From positions 2,702,501 through 2,766,500 of the forward strand of contig NZ_CP120742.1 of NCBI RefSeq assembly GCF_029581275.1: a DNA stretch of 64,000 nucleotides. Reading direction: 5' to 3'. Source of the DNA: Micromonospora sp. WMMD1155. GTDB taxonomy: Bacteria > Actinomycetota > Actinomycetes > Mycobacteriales > Micromonosporaceae. The notes beneath the pieces were generated by a model, which saw nothing but the letters and a program-made list of their open reading frames with translations, was not told where the DNA came from and did not search any database. Below, piece after piece: positions 24,693 through 33,028 of this stretch (position 1 is its first letter; the number at the start of each line of letters is the position of its first letter). A program made the translations under genes and the position numbers.

Positions 24693-25535
24693 CTAGCGTT
24701 CCTTCAGGCAGAGGACGTAGTCGAACAGATCGATCGAGTTGTCGTGCACGTAGTTCGCCGTCGCCTGCGGCGCGAGCGTCTCGCACCGGTCCCCATCGGT
24801 GGTAGCCGGAATCCGCAGCAGCACCTGGTAGGTGTTCGGGCCGCACGGCACCTTGCGCAGCTCCGCGTCTTCTTCGGTGCCCTCGTTGACCACACAGTCG
24901 CCCCGGGCGAACTCCTCGTCCGGGTCCGGCAGGTCCGGCAGGTCCGGCGTCGGTACGGCGCTGGGCACGACCGGCGGACGGACCGGCATGCTCACCGACG
25001 GCCTGGGCTCGACGTCGTTGCCGGCGTCCGCGACTCTCCAGATCGCCCAACCGGCCAGGCCGAGGCATGGGCAGAGCAGGAGCAGCACCACCAGCCCGAT
25101 GATGAGAGCGACCTTGCGTCCGTTGTTCTTCGCCGGCGGGACGGGTGGCACACCGAAGCCGCCGGGAGGCGGTGGACCCCACGGCGCGGGCGGCTGACCC
25201 GGCACCGGCCCGGCCGGCGGAAACGGCCCGGGCGGCGGATGACCCGGGCCGGAGGCGGGCGGGTATCCCGCACCGGAGGTCGGCGGGTAACCCGGCCCCG
25301 AGGCGGGCGGCTGACCCGGGCCCGAGGTCGGAGGGGGTGCCCACATCGGCGCGGTGGGCGGCTCCGGATCGCTCGGCGGTGGCCCCCACTGCTGCCGCGT
25401 CGGGTCGTCCGCCGGCGGTGGCGGACCCCACTGGGGCAGTGTCGGATTGACCGGTGGTGAGCCGTCGGACCCGGTGGGAGGGCGCTGCTGAGGGTCGTCC
25501 GGCTGGCCGGAGCCCGGCGGTCCGTAGGTCGTCAT
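24693..25535 (-). CDS. Pro-rich single-pass membrane protein, LppU/SCO3897-like (copy 1)
   Basis: 280 residues. About 135 residues of Pro/Gly repeats (variants of GPGYPPTSGAGYPPASGPG) form a cytoplasmic N-terminal tail. One membrane helix follows (VALIIGLVVLLLLCPCLGLAGWAI). The extracytoplasmic domain carries four cysteines in the order GDCVVN, VPCGPN, DRCETL and YVLCLKER. This is the pattern of the LppU/SCO3897 family of secreted or anchored domains, which probably form two disulphides. The function is unknown. ATG 25535 is used. The gene immediately upstream (25560-26348) is a paralogue with the same architecture, so the pair arose by tandem duplication. Confidence 0.85.
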   Translation of the reverse strand: MTTYGPPGSGQPDDPQQRPPTGSDGSPPVNPTLPQWGPPPPADDPTRQQWGPPPSDPEPPTAPMWAPPPTSGPGQPPASGPGYPPTSGAGYPPASGPGHPPPGPFPPAGPVPGQPPAPWGPPPPGGFGVPPVPPAKNNGRKVALIIGLVVLLLLCPCLGLAGWAIWRVADAGNDVEPRPSVSMPVRPPVVPSAVPTPDLPDLPDPDEEFARGDCVVNEGTEEDAELRKVPCGPNTYQVLLRIPATTDGDRCETLAPQATANYVHDNSIDLFDYVLCLKER

Positions 25536-25559
25536 GTCATATCCCCGGGGTGGGTGGTC

Positions 25560-26348
25560 TCAGCGTTGTTTGAGGCAGAGGACGAAGTCGAGAGTGTCCA
25601 GCTCGCTGTCGAAGAAGTACCAGTTGGTGTAACCCTCGACCTTGCTGCACTTGGCCTCGGCGTCGCGTTCGCCGCTGGTCGCGCCGTCGATCCGGCTCAG
25701 CACCTCGTAGGTCTTCGCGGCACAACCGCTGATCAGCAGCTTGGGCTTGCCACCCGCGGCACCGTCGTTGCGGACACACTGGCCGACCTTGGCGAACCGG
25801 GGGTCGGCCGACGACTCCGGTGCCGCGCCGCTCGGCGTGGGCTCGGCCCCGTCCACATCCGCGTCCGCGCTCGGCTCACCGGCGACCGGCGAATCGCTCG
25901 GCGCGGCCGACGGCACCGGGTCGTCCTGCCCGCGCAGCAGCCAGAACGCGCCACCGGCGGCCACCACCAGCAGTACGACGGCCAGCACCGCGATCAGCGG
26001 CCCCCGACCCCGTCGGCTCGGTGCCGGAGCAGGATCACCGCCGTACGGGTGCTCGTCGGGGCGGTACTGCTGCCCGCCGTACGCCGGGTCGGCCCCGTAC
26101 GTGCCGTAGGGCGACTGCTCGCGCCCGTAGGGCCCCTCGGAACCGCCTCCGTAGGGCGCGGGGCCCTGCCCTCCGTACGGCGCGGGGCCCGGGTCGTCGT
26201 ACGGCCCGGGTCGCCCCTGGGGTGCGCGCGGGTACGACGGGACCGCCGGAGGGTAGGGCTGCTGCACCGGCCGTCCGGGCGTCTCGTCGGGTCGCTGCCC
26301 ACGCCACGGTCCCGGGTCGCCGCCGCCCGGTGGTCCGTAGTTCGTCAT
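25560..26348 (-). CDS. Pro/Gly/Tyr-rich single-pass membrane protein, LppU/SCO3897-like (copy 2)
   Basis: 262 residues with the same layout as the next gene: an N-terminal Pro/Gly/Tyr-rich tail (PYGGQGPAPYGGG), a membrane helix (PLIAVLAVVLLVVAAGGAFWLL) and an exported domain with four cysteines (GQCVRN, SGCAAK, AKCSKV, FVLCLKQR). Both paralogues end in a very similar YVLCLK(E/Q)R / FVLCLKQR tail. ATG 26348 is preferred because AGGAGGG precedes it. The two genes are separated by 24 bases and are probably co-transcribed up to the strong palindrome at 24636-24681. Confidence 0.85.
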   Translation of the reverse strand: MTNYGPPGGGDPGPWRGQRPDETPGRPVQQPYPPAVPSYPRAPQGRPGPYDDPGPAPYGGQGPAPYGGGSEGPYGREQSPYGTYGADPAYGGQQYRPDEHPYGGDPAPAPSRRGRGPLIAVLAVVLLVVAAGGAFWLLRGQDDPVPSAAPSDSPVAGEPSADADVDGAEPTPSGAAPESSADPRFAKVGQCVRNDGAAGGKPKLLISGCAAKTYEVLSRIDGATSGERDAEAKCSKVEGYTNWYFFDSELDTLDFVLCLKQR

Positions 26349-26429
26349 GCCGCCCTCCTGCACGAGTGGTGAGAGGCCGGCCACCAATACGCGACGCCGA
26401 CTCCGACGTCACCGTAGCGTGGTCCACTG

Positions 26430-27434
26430 ATGAGCTCACCTCCACCGAGCGCCGCAGCCCTCGCGGCCCGCCGCGCAGGCGCCACCCCGACACTGATCTG
26501 GACCGCGTTGATCGTGGTCTACCTGCTGTGGGGTTCCACCTATCTGGCCATCCGGATCACGGTGGAGACGCTGCCGCCGCTGCTGTCGGCCGCCCTGCGG
26601 TTCGCCGTGGCCGGTCTGATCCTGGCGGTGGTGCTGCGGCTGCGCCGAGGTCCCGGCGCGCTGCGGGTGGACCGGCGGCAACTCGGGTCCGCCGCGCTGA
26701 TCGGCGTACTCCTGCTCGCCGGTGGTAACGGTCTGGTGGTACTCGCCGAGTCCGGACCTCCCGGGGTGGCGGTGCCCTCCGGTGTCGCCGCGCTGCTGGT
26801 GGCGACGGTTCCGCTGCTGGTGGTGCTGTTGCGCTCGGCCACCGGCGACCGGCCCCCGCTCTGGACGTTCGCCGGGGTCACAGTGGGCTTCGCCGGTCTG
26901 GTCCTGCTGGTGCTGCCCGCCGGCAGTTCGGCGGCGGTGCCGCTGGTGGGCGCGTTGACCGTGGTGGCGGCATCCGTCTCCTGGTCGGTCGGGTCGTTCC
27001 TGTCCGGGCGAGTCCGGATGCCCACCGACCCGTTCGTCGCGACGGTGTACGAGATGGTGGCCGGAGCACTGGCGCTCGCCGTCGTCTCCGCCGGTCGGGG
27101 CGAGCTGAGTGACTTCCACCCGGCGCAGGTCAGCACCCGCTCCTGGTTGGCACTGGGCTACCTCATGGTGGCCGGCTCACTGGTGGCCTTCACCGCGTAC
27201 GTCTGGCTGCTGCACAACGCGCCCATCTCGTTGGTGTCGACGTACGCCTACGTCAACCCCGCTGTCGCGGTGGCGCTCGGCGCGTTGTTGGTCGCCGAGC
27301 CGATCACCCCGCAGGTGCTGCTCGGCGGCGCGGTCATCGTCGCCGGTGTCGCGCTGGTGGTGAGCACCGAACGGCCCCGCCGGGTGAGCGCGGATTCGCG
27401 ATCGGGGACCTCGCCGATGAGCGAGCGCCGCTAA
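26430..27434 (+). CDS. EamA/DMT family transporter
   Basis: 334 residues with ten hydrophobic segments arranged as two EamA repeats. The first repeat starts TALIVVYLLWGSTYLAIRITVETLPP, the classical DMT signature. The second contains SVSWSVGSFLSGRV and AYVWLLHNAPISLVSTYAYVNPAVA. Members export amino acids, metabolites or drugs; the substrate cannot be predicted. It is divergent from the LppU-like pair (81 bases between starts) and followed 10 bases later by the prepilin peptidase gene. Confidence 0.9.
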   Translation: MSSPPPSAAALAARRAGATPTLIWTALIVVYLLWGSTYLAIRITVETLPPLLSAALRFAVAGLILAVVLRLRRGPGALRVDRRQLGSAALIGVLLLAGGNGLVVLAESGPPGVAVPSGVAALLVATVPLLVVLLRSATGDRPPLWTFAGVTVGFAGLVLLVLPAGSSAAVPLVGALTVVAASVSWSVGSFLSGRVRMPTDPFVATVYEMVAGALALAVVSAGRGELSDFHPAQVSTRSWLALGYLMVAGSLVAFTAYVWLLHNAPISLVSTYAYVNPAVAVALGALLVAEPITPQVLLGGAVIVAGVALVVSTERPRRVSADSRSGTSPMSERR

Positions 27435-27444
27435 CGTCCGGCCC

Positions 27445-28086
27445 ATGTCGGCCGCTGCTGTGCTCGGGGTGGCGTGGCTCGGCGGGCTGGTCGGTCTCGT
27501 CGTACCCCCGCTGGCCCGGCGCTTCACCGACCCGCCGGCCCGGCCGCAGCCTCGACGCGGCGAAGGGGGCCGGGTCTGGCTGCCGGTGTCGGCGGCCGTG
27601 TTCGGCGGGCTTGCCGTCACTCGTGGTGACGATCCTGCGTTGCCGGTCTTTCTCCTGGTGGCGGCCGTCGGGCTGGTGCTGGCCCGGGTGGACCTGGCCT
27701 GTCTGCGCCTGCCCGACCCGTTGGTCCGCACCGCCGGGCTGGTGGCCCTCACCGGGCTGACCGGCGCGGCGCTGCTGGCCGACGAGTCGGCCCGACTGGT
27801 CGGCGCGCTGGCCGGCGCGACGGTCGCCGGAGTGGCGCACGTCCTGCTGGCCCTGCTCCCCGGCTCACGACTGGGGTTCGGAGACGTGAAACTCGCCGCG
27901 GTCCTGGGCCTGCCGCTCGGCTGGCTGGGCCGGGATGCCCTGCTCGTCGGGCTGGTCTTGCCACACCTGCTACACGGCGGGCTGGTGGTCGGCCTGCTCG
28001 TCGCGCGGCGGGTCCGCCGGGACACCCTGCTGCCGCTCGGACCGGCCCTGCTCGCGGGCGCCTGGCTCGCTGCCCTACTCGGCTGA
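27445..28086 (+). CDS. A24 family (type IV prepilin) peptidase
   Basis: 213 residues, a compact membrane aspartyl peptidase. The two catalytic aspartates are visible in RVDLACLRLPDPLV (about residues 80-93) and in the GxGDxK motif LGFGDVKLAAVLG (about 147-159). About six hydrophobic segments surround them. The N-methyltransferase domain of classical PilD is absent, as in many actinobacterial TadV-type enzymes. Such peptidases process Tad/Flp pilins or pseudopilins, but no pilus genes are in this window. It ends 55 bases before the palindrome at 28141. Confidence 0.88.
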   Translation: MSAAAVLGVAWLGGLVGLVVPPLARRFTDPPARPQPRRGEGGRVWLPVSAAVFGGLAVTRGDDPALPVFLLVAAVGLVLARVDLACLRLPDPLVRTAGLVALTGLTGAALLADESARLVGALAGATVAGVAHVLLALLPGSRLGFGDVKLAAVLGLPLGWLGRDALLVGLVLPHLLHGGLVVGLLVARRVRRDTLLPLGPALLAGAWLAALLG

Positions 28087-28140
28087 CCAGCCTGTTGCCT
28101 TCACTCTACGTAGCAGCCGTCCGTCGGCCCACTTCAGCGA

Positions 28141-28184
28141 GCGATATACCTGTGAGTCATTCTTATGACTCACAGGTATATCGC
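28141..28184. repeat. Perfect 20-bp palindrome with TCTT loop between convergent genes
   Basis: GCGATATACCTGTGAGTCAT (28141-28160) pairs perfectly with 28165-28184. It is conspicuously A/T-richer than the flanks and lies between the ends of the prepilin peptidase gene (28086) and the EndoQ-UvrD gene (28242). It could stop transcription in both directions, but no T tract follows either side. A protein-binding palindrome or a repeated genomic element is equally possible. Confidence 0.7.
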
Positions 28185-28241
28185 CTGCGCGTAATAGTGC
28201 GGCGAGGGCCCGTGCCGGCCGGCGGCACGACTCTCGGACCG

Positions 28242-31200
28242 TCAGATCAACCGGAGCTGGCGATCCTTGGGGCGGCGGGGTTCCGTCTCGCCGAACCGCT
28301 CGAACAGGCCGGGGTCGACGACGCCGAGGAACGGCGACGGAGCAGAGTCCCGCTCCACACCGTGCCGGGTACGCCGGGCGGCGTGGCTGACGTACAGCCG
28401 GTCCTGGGCGCGGGTGAGGCCGACGAAGAAGAGGCGGCGCTCCTCGGCGACCGCGTCCTCGTCGGGAGTCGAGCCGGGCCACCGCAGCGGCAGCAACCCG
28501 TCCTCGACGCCGATCAGGAAGACCACCGGGAACTCCAGGCCCTTCGCGGCGTGCAGGGTGAGCAGCGTGACCGCCTCCGCGCGTGGGTCGAGCGCGTCCA
28601 CCTCCGCGCCGGTCGCGAGCTGCGACAGGAACGTCTCCAGGTCGTCCCCACAGCGTCGGGCCAGTGGGGTCAGCAGGTCCACGGCCGAGCGGACATCCTC
28701 GGGGCGCACCGCGCCGCCGCCGCCGTCCAGGGTGGGCACGGCGAACCGCTCGGCGACCACCTGCCCGGCAAGCCGCACCCGGGCGGCCAGTGGGCCGGCC
28801 AACCCGTCGGCGTGCCGCAACTCGCGGGCGATGGCCGCCACCCCGGGCCGGTCCCGCAACCGGTCGTGGGACCGCTTCTGCACCGGGATGTTGGCCCGGG
28901 TCAGGGCGTCCACGACGGGCGCGGCCTGCGCGTCGGTGCGGTACAGCACGGCGATGTCGGAGAACGACAACGTGGTGGAGCGGCCGTCGATCCGGCCCGA
29001 GTCCAGCGATCGGTGGGACAGCCCGCCGACCAGCTCGTCGACGGTACGGACCACGAAGTCGGTCTCCTCGGCGACGGACGCCGCCGGGTAACGGCCGACC
29101 AGCGGGGCCTCCGGGTCGAGCCGGGCCGGATCGAGCCGCCGACCACGGACCAGCGAGGACGGCGCGATGGCCTGCACGGCGGCGGCCAGGATCGGCGCCG
29201 ACGAGCGGTAGTTGCGGTTCAGTCGGACCAACCGGGCGTCCGTGAAGTCCTCGGAGAAGCGCAGGAAGTAGCCGACGTCGGCGCCCCGGAACGAGTAGAT
29301 CGCCTGGTCCGGGTCGCCGATCGCGCAGAGGTTGCCGTCCGCCGGGCTGAGCAGCCGCAGCAGCTCGTACTGGGTCGCGTCGACGTCCTGGTACTCGTCG
29401 ACGAAGATCCACCGCCAGCGGTCCCGGTAGCGTTCCACCAGCCCGCGATCGGCCCGCAACAGCTCCACCGGCAGGCTCACCAGCTCGTCCAGGTCGACAA
29501 GGTCCTGCTTGCGCAGCAGCGCCGTGTAGCCGGCGCTGTCGTCACCGGCCTCCGTGCGCGCCGCCGCCCGTTCGGCGTCGTCGGCGATCCGGAAATCGCT
29601 CGGCAGGCCCACGGCTCCGGCGTTCTCCCGCAGGATGGTCAATCCCAGCGCGTGGAACGTGCCGACAGTGACGTCCTCCGCGACCGGGCCGAGCAGACCG
29701 TCGAGGCGGTGCCGAAGCTCCTCGGCGGCCCGACGGGTGAACGTGATCGCCAGACAGTGCTCCGGGAAGACGTTCAGCTCCGCGCAGAGGTACGCGATCC
29801 GGTGGGTGAGTGTCCGGGTCTTGCCGGTGCCCGGCCCGGCGACGATGAGCAGCGGACCGCCGGGTGCGGAGGCGGCCACCCGCTGCATCGCGTCCAGCCG
29901 GTCCAGCAGGCCGGTGCCGACCTCCTCCATCCCGGCGAGCATCGGCTCGAACGGCTCGTGCGGTGACGGCGGCGGCGCGATCGGTGGCGCGGGCGGCGGG
30001 GTCGGCTTTCGCTTCGACTCGGCCTTGGCCGCCGCCGGGCGCTTGGCCGTCGCGCGGGCCGTCGCGCGGGCCGTCGGCTCCGCGGGGCGTCGCTGCGCCG
30101 GCACGGGTACGTCGAACAGCGTCTCCTGTGCCGTGCCCGCGTGGGCACCCAGTTCCGCCGGGTCGAAGAGCGTGATCACCCCGTACTCGCCGTCGTAGCC
30201 CGGCACCCGGCGTACGTCGCCCCGCCGCAACCGCCCGATGCCCTCGGCGAGGAGTTCCCCGCCCGTCTGCGCGATGTCGCCGAGCGGCGTGGTGGTCAGG
30301 ATCTCCAGCTCCGGGCCGAGCGTTGCGACCAGCTCGTTGAGGCGCCCCTCGACCTTCTTCGACCGGGCGCCCACCTTGTTGATCTCACCGAGGATCTCGG
30401 CCAGCGGCACCAGGTGTGTGACGTCCCGGGCGTCCGCCGGCCGGTGCCCCTCCGGACGGTCGGCCAGCTCCTCGATCCGGCTGAGCACGCCCACGGTGAG
30501 CGGCTTGCCGCACTCGGGGCACTTTCCGCCGGCCGCGCGGGTGCGCTCCGGCGGCCAGTTGACGCCGCACAGCCGGTGCCCGTCGGCGTGGTACTTGCCC
30601 TCCTCCGGGAAGAACTCGATCGTCCCGGCCAGGCCGATGCCGGTCCGCAGCGCCTCCCGGACGGCGAAGTAGGTGCGCTCGGCGGTCAGCACCGTCGCCT
30701 CCCGGCCCAGCGCGGGCGGGGAGTGCGCGTCCGAGTTGGACACCAACTGGTAGCCGTCCAGGCTGCCGACCCGCCAGTTCATCGCCGGGTCGGACGAGAG
30801 GCCGGTCTCCACGGCGAAGATGTGCTCGGCCAGGTCGGCGTAGCAGTCGGCGATCGCGTCGAAGCCCGACTTCGAACCCAGCGCGGAGAACCACGGCGTC
30901 CAGATGTGGGCCGGCACCAGGAAGCCGTCCGGGCTGGCCTCCAGGGTGATCTCCAGCAGGTCGCGGGAGTCCAGGCCGAGGATCGGCCGGCCGTCCGAGC
31001 CGAGGTTGCCGATCCGGCCGAGCGCGGTGTTGAACCGCGCCACCGCGTCCAGGTCGGGCAGGTAGATCAGGTGGTGCACCTTGCGGGTCCGGTCGTCCCG
31101 CTTGTAGATGGTGGAGATCTCCACGCTCAGCATGAACCGGACCGGGTCCGCCTCCGCGGCGCTCGCCAGGCGGGGAGGCAGCCGACGGGCGACGTCCCGT

Positions 31201-31472
31201 TCCGCGTCGGCATCGAGCCGGTACAACCCCGGCTCGGCGGGCCGTAGCGTCTCGCGCAGGTGGTCGTACCAGGCCGGATGCGTGAAGTCGCCGGTGCCGA
31301 GCAGACCGATGCCCTTACGCCGGGCCCACCACGCCAGATTCGGGGTGGTGAGGTCGCGGCTGCACGCGCGCGAGTATTTCGAATGGATGTGCAGGTCCGC
31401 GACGAATGGCGGTAGGCCACCGGGGGGTACGGCGCTGAACGGAGGCACGCCGCATCCTGTCACGCCCGCCAC
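28242..31472 (-). CDS. EndoQ-like endonuclease fused to a UvrD/PcrA-type helicase
   Basis: 1076 residues in two parts. Residues ~20-450 resemble endonuclease Q: PHP metal motif DLHIHSKYS (26-34), GTGDFTHPAWYDHLR, HIWTPWFSALGSKSGF, NSDAHSP, and a zinc finger beginning CPECGKPLTVGVLSRIEELA (about residue 316). EndoQ nicks DNA 5' of deaminated bases and abasic sites. A Pro/Ala/Lys linker (about 455-500) leads to a complete SF1 helicase: Walker A AGPGTGKTRTLTHR (about 540), FVDEYQDVD, GDPDQAIYSFRGAD, NRNYRSS, LLTLHAAKGLEFPVVFL and FVGLTRAQDRLYVSHA. GTG 31472 is the longest start; GTG at 31463 or 31448 would still keep the PHP domain. It is the last gene of the moaA-moaD run. Confidence 0.88.
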   Translation of the reverse strand: MAGVTGCGVPPFSAVPPGGLPPFVADLHIHSKYSRACSRDLTTPNLAWWARRKGIGLLGTGDFTHPAWYDHLRETLRPAEPGLYRLDADAERDVARRLPPRLASAAEADPVRFMLSVEISTIYKRDDRTRKVHHLIYLPDLDAVARFNTALGRIGNLGSDGRPILGLDSRDLLEITLEASPDGFLVPAHIWTPWFSALGSKSGFDAIADCYADLAEHIFAVETGLSSDPAMNWRVGSLDGYQLVSNSDAHSPPALGREATVLTAERTYFAVREALRTGIGLAGTIEFFPEEGKYHADGHRLCGVNWPPERTRAAGGKCPECGKPLTVGVLSRIEELADRPEGHRPADARDVTHLVPLAEILGEINKVGARSKKVEGRLNELVATLGPELEILTTTPLGDIAQTGGELLAEGIGRLRRGDVRRVPGYDGEYGVITLFDPAELGAHAGTAQETLFDVPVPAQRRPAEPTARATARATAKRPAAAKAESKRKPTPPPAPPIAPPPSPHEPFEPMLAGMEEVGTGLLDRLDAMQRVAASAPGGPLLIVAGPGTGKTRTLTHRIAYLCAELNVFPEHCLAITFTRRAAEELRHRLDGLLGPVAEDVTVGTFHALGLTILRENAGAVGLPSDFRIADDAERAAARTEAGDDSAGYTALLRKQDLVDLDELVSLPVELLRADRGLVERYRDRWRWIFVDEYQDVDATQYELLRLLSPADGNLCAIGDPDQAIYSFRGADVGYFLRFSEDFTDARLVRLNRNYRSSAPILAAAVQAIAPSSLVRGRRLDPARLDPEAPLVGRYPAASVAEETDFVVRTVDELVGGLSHRSLDSGRIDGRSTTLSFSDIAVLYRTDAQAAPVVDALTRANIPVQKRSHDRLRDRPGVAAIARELRHADGLAGPLAARVRLAGQVVAERFAVPTLDGGGGAVRPEDVRSAVDLLTPLARRCGDDLETFLSQLATGAEVDALDPRAEAVTLLTLHAAKGLEFPVVFLIGVEDGLLPLRWPGSTPDEDAVAEERRLFFVGLTRAQDRLYVSHAARRTRHGVERDSAPSPFLGVVDPGLFERFGETEPRRPKDRQLRLI

Positions 31473-31509
31473 GCCGGCCGCCTGCCGCCACGCGCGGACG
31501 TGACGTCCG

Positions 31510-32757
31510 CTATGCCGAGCGCAACTCGACCAGACTGATCTGCGGCTCGGCCCCGACCCGGACCGGCGGCCCCCAGAAGCCGGCGCCGTTGGTCACGTAG
31601 ACCTTGGTGCCGTCGACCTCGCCGAGGCCGCTGACCACCGGCTGCTCCAGCCGGACGGCCAGGTTGAACGGCACCATCTGGCCGCCGTGGGTGTGCCCGG
31701 ACAGTTGCAGGTCGACCCCGTACGTGGCCGCCTCCACCGCTGCCAACGGCTGGTGGGCGAGCAGCACCACCGGGCGGCTCGGGTCGCGGTCACCGAGGGC
31801 GGCGGCGAAGTCCGGCCCGGCGGCGAGGCCGCTGCCTCCCGTCGCGTCCAGATCGTTCACACCGGCCAGGTCGAGCACGCCACCCCGGGCCTGGATCTCC
31901 TGGCGGCGGTTCTGCAACACCCGCAGGCCGAGCCGGTCGACCTCCTGGACCCACTCCTCCACCCCGGAGTAGTACTCGTGGTTGCCGGTGACGAAGAAGT
32001 TGCCGTACCGGGAGCGAAGGTCGCGCAGCGGCGCGGCGGCCGAGCCGAGTTCGGCGACCGAGCCGTCGACCAGGTCTCCGACGACCGCGACCAGGTCCGC
32101 GTCGAGTCGGTTGATCGCGGCGACGATCCGCTCGGTGTGTGCCCGGCCGCGCAGGGGGCCGAGGTGGATGTCGGAGACGGTCGCGATCCGCAGGCCGTCC
32201 ATGCTGCGGGGAAGCTTGGCGAGCGGGATCTGCACCCGGTCCAGGCGCGGTGGGCCGAGGGCGGTGCGGACGCCGTACCCCACGGTGGCGGTGGCGGTGA
32301 GACCGGCGAAGATGGCCGCGCTACGGGCCAGCAGGAGCCGGCGGGCCGGGTCGTGGTCCGGTGCCGCGACGGCACCGGCGGCCGGCGGATCGGTGGGCCC
32401 GGCCGCACCGACCAGCACCGGTTCGGGCGCGGCGGCGGTCGGCTCCGCGGCGATCACCCGGCGGCGCATCACCAGCCGGGTGACGAGCATCGGCACCTCG
32501 AGCACGACCAGCACGACGAGCAGGTAGAACATCAGTGCGAGCCACAGGTAACCCGGCCAGGCGAGCCAGTAGAGCCCGGCCTGCGTCCCGGCCATGGTCG
32601 CCGGCACGAGCAGCGCCAGCACCAGGGCGGCGATCCCGCCGATCCGTCGCCGACGGCCCGGGGTGGTGGTGTCGCGAACGAGTCGCTTCCACAGGTAGAG
32701 GTGGATGAGGCCGGTGACCGTGGCCAGGACGGTCACGAACCCCAGAACCGCCAACAT
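31510..32757 (-). CDS. Membrane-anchored metallophosphoesterase
   Basis: 415 residues. The N-terminal ~120 residues contain about four hydrophobic segments (for example MLAVLGFVTVLATVTGLIHLYLW). A calcineurin-like phosphoesterase domain follows, with metal-binding motifs ATVSDIHLGPLRG, VVGDLVDGS, VTGNHEYYSG, LLAHQP and LSGHTHGGQM. The order and spacing match the YkuE-like family, which hydrolyses phosphodiesters outside or at the membrane. ATG 32757 is preceded by AGGGAGG; the longer frame upstream is excluded. It lies 13 bases after moaD and 37 bases before the EndoQ-UvrD gene, so it is probably in the same operon. Confidence 0.9.
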   Translation of the reverse strand: MLAVLGFVTVLATVTGLIHLYLWKRLVRDTTTPGRRRRIGGIAALVLALLVPATMAGTQAGLYWLAWPGYLWLALMFYLLVVLVVLEVPMLVTRLVMRRRVIAAEPTAAAPEPVLVGAAGPTDPPAAGAVAAPDHDPARRLLLARSAAIFAGLTATATVGYGVRTALGPPRLDRVQIPLAKLPRSMDGLRIATVSDIHLGPLRGRAHTERIVAAINRLDADLVAVVGDLVDGSVAELGSAAAPLRDLRSRYGNFFVTGNHEYYSGVEEWVQEVDRLGLRVLQNRRQEIQARGGVLDLAGVNDLDATGGSGLAAGPDFAAALGDRDPSRPVVLLAHQPLAAVEAATYGVDLQLSGHTHGGQMVPFNLAVRLEQPVVSGLGEVDGTKVYVTNGAGFWGPPVRVGAEPQISLVELRSA

Positions 32758-32770
32758 GCTTGCGCCTCCC

Positions 32771-33025
32771 TCAGCCGCCCGCGAACGGGGGCAGGACGTC
32801 GATCGTGGCCCCGGCCGGTAGGGGTGCCTGACGATCATGACAGGTGACGCCGTCCACGAGGAAACTCGCCACCCGCAGCACCGCGGCCAGCCGCTCGCCG
32901 TGTCGCTGGGTCAACTCGGCGCTGAGATCGTCGAGCGATCGACCCGCGGTCACGACCTCCTCGGCCCGACCTGCGGCGGCGCGGGCCCCGGCGAAGTAGC
33001 GGACGGTCAGTTGCGTCTGCCCCAT
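32771..33025 (-). CDS. moaD: Molybdopterin synthase sulphur carrier subunit MoaD
   Basis: 84 residues of ubiquitin-like MoaD/ThiS fold. It begins LTVRYFAGARAAAG and ends VLPPFAGG; the C-terminal Gly-Gly becomes a thiocarboxylate that donates sulphur to molybdopterin through MoaE. ATG 33025 follows the moaA stop by three bases. The catalytic partner moaE is in the other molybdenum-cofactor operon at 19965. Confidence 0.93.
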   Translation of the reverse strand: MGQTQLTVRYFAGARAAAGRAEEVVTAGRSLDDLSAELTQRHGERLAAVLRVASFLVDGVTCHDRQAPLPAGATIDVLPPFAGG

Positions 33026-33028
33026 GTC

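Noticed and set aside
28095..29966. 623-codon plus-strand frame opposite the EndoQ-UvrD gene
   Set aside because: Composition typical of an antisense shadow (Arg, Gly, Val runs), while the minus strand has all helicase motifs.
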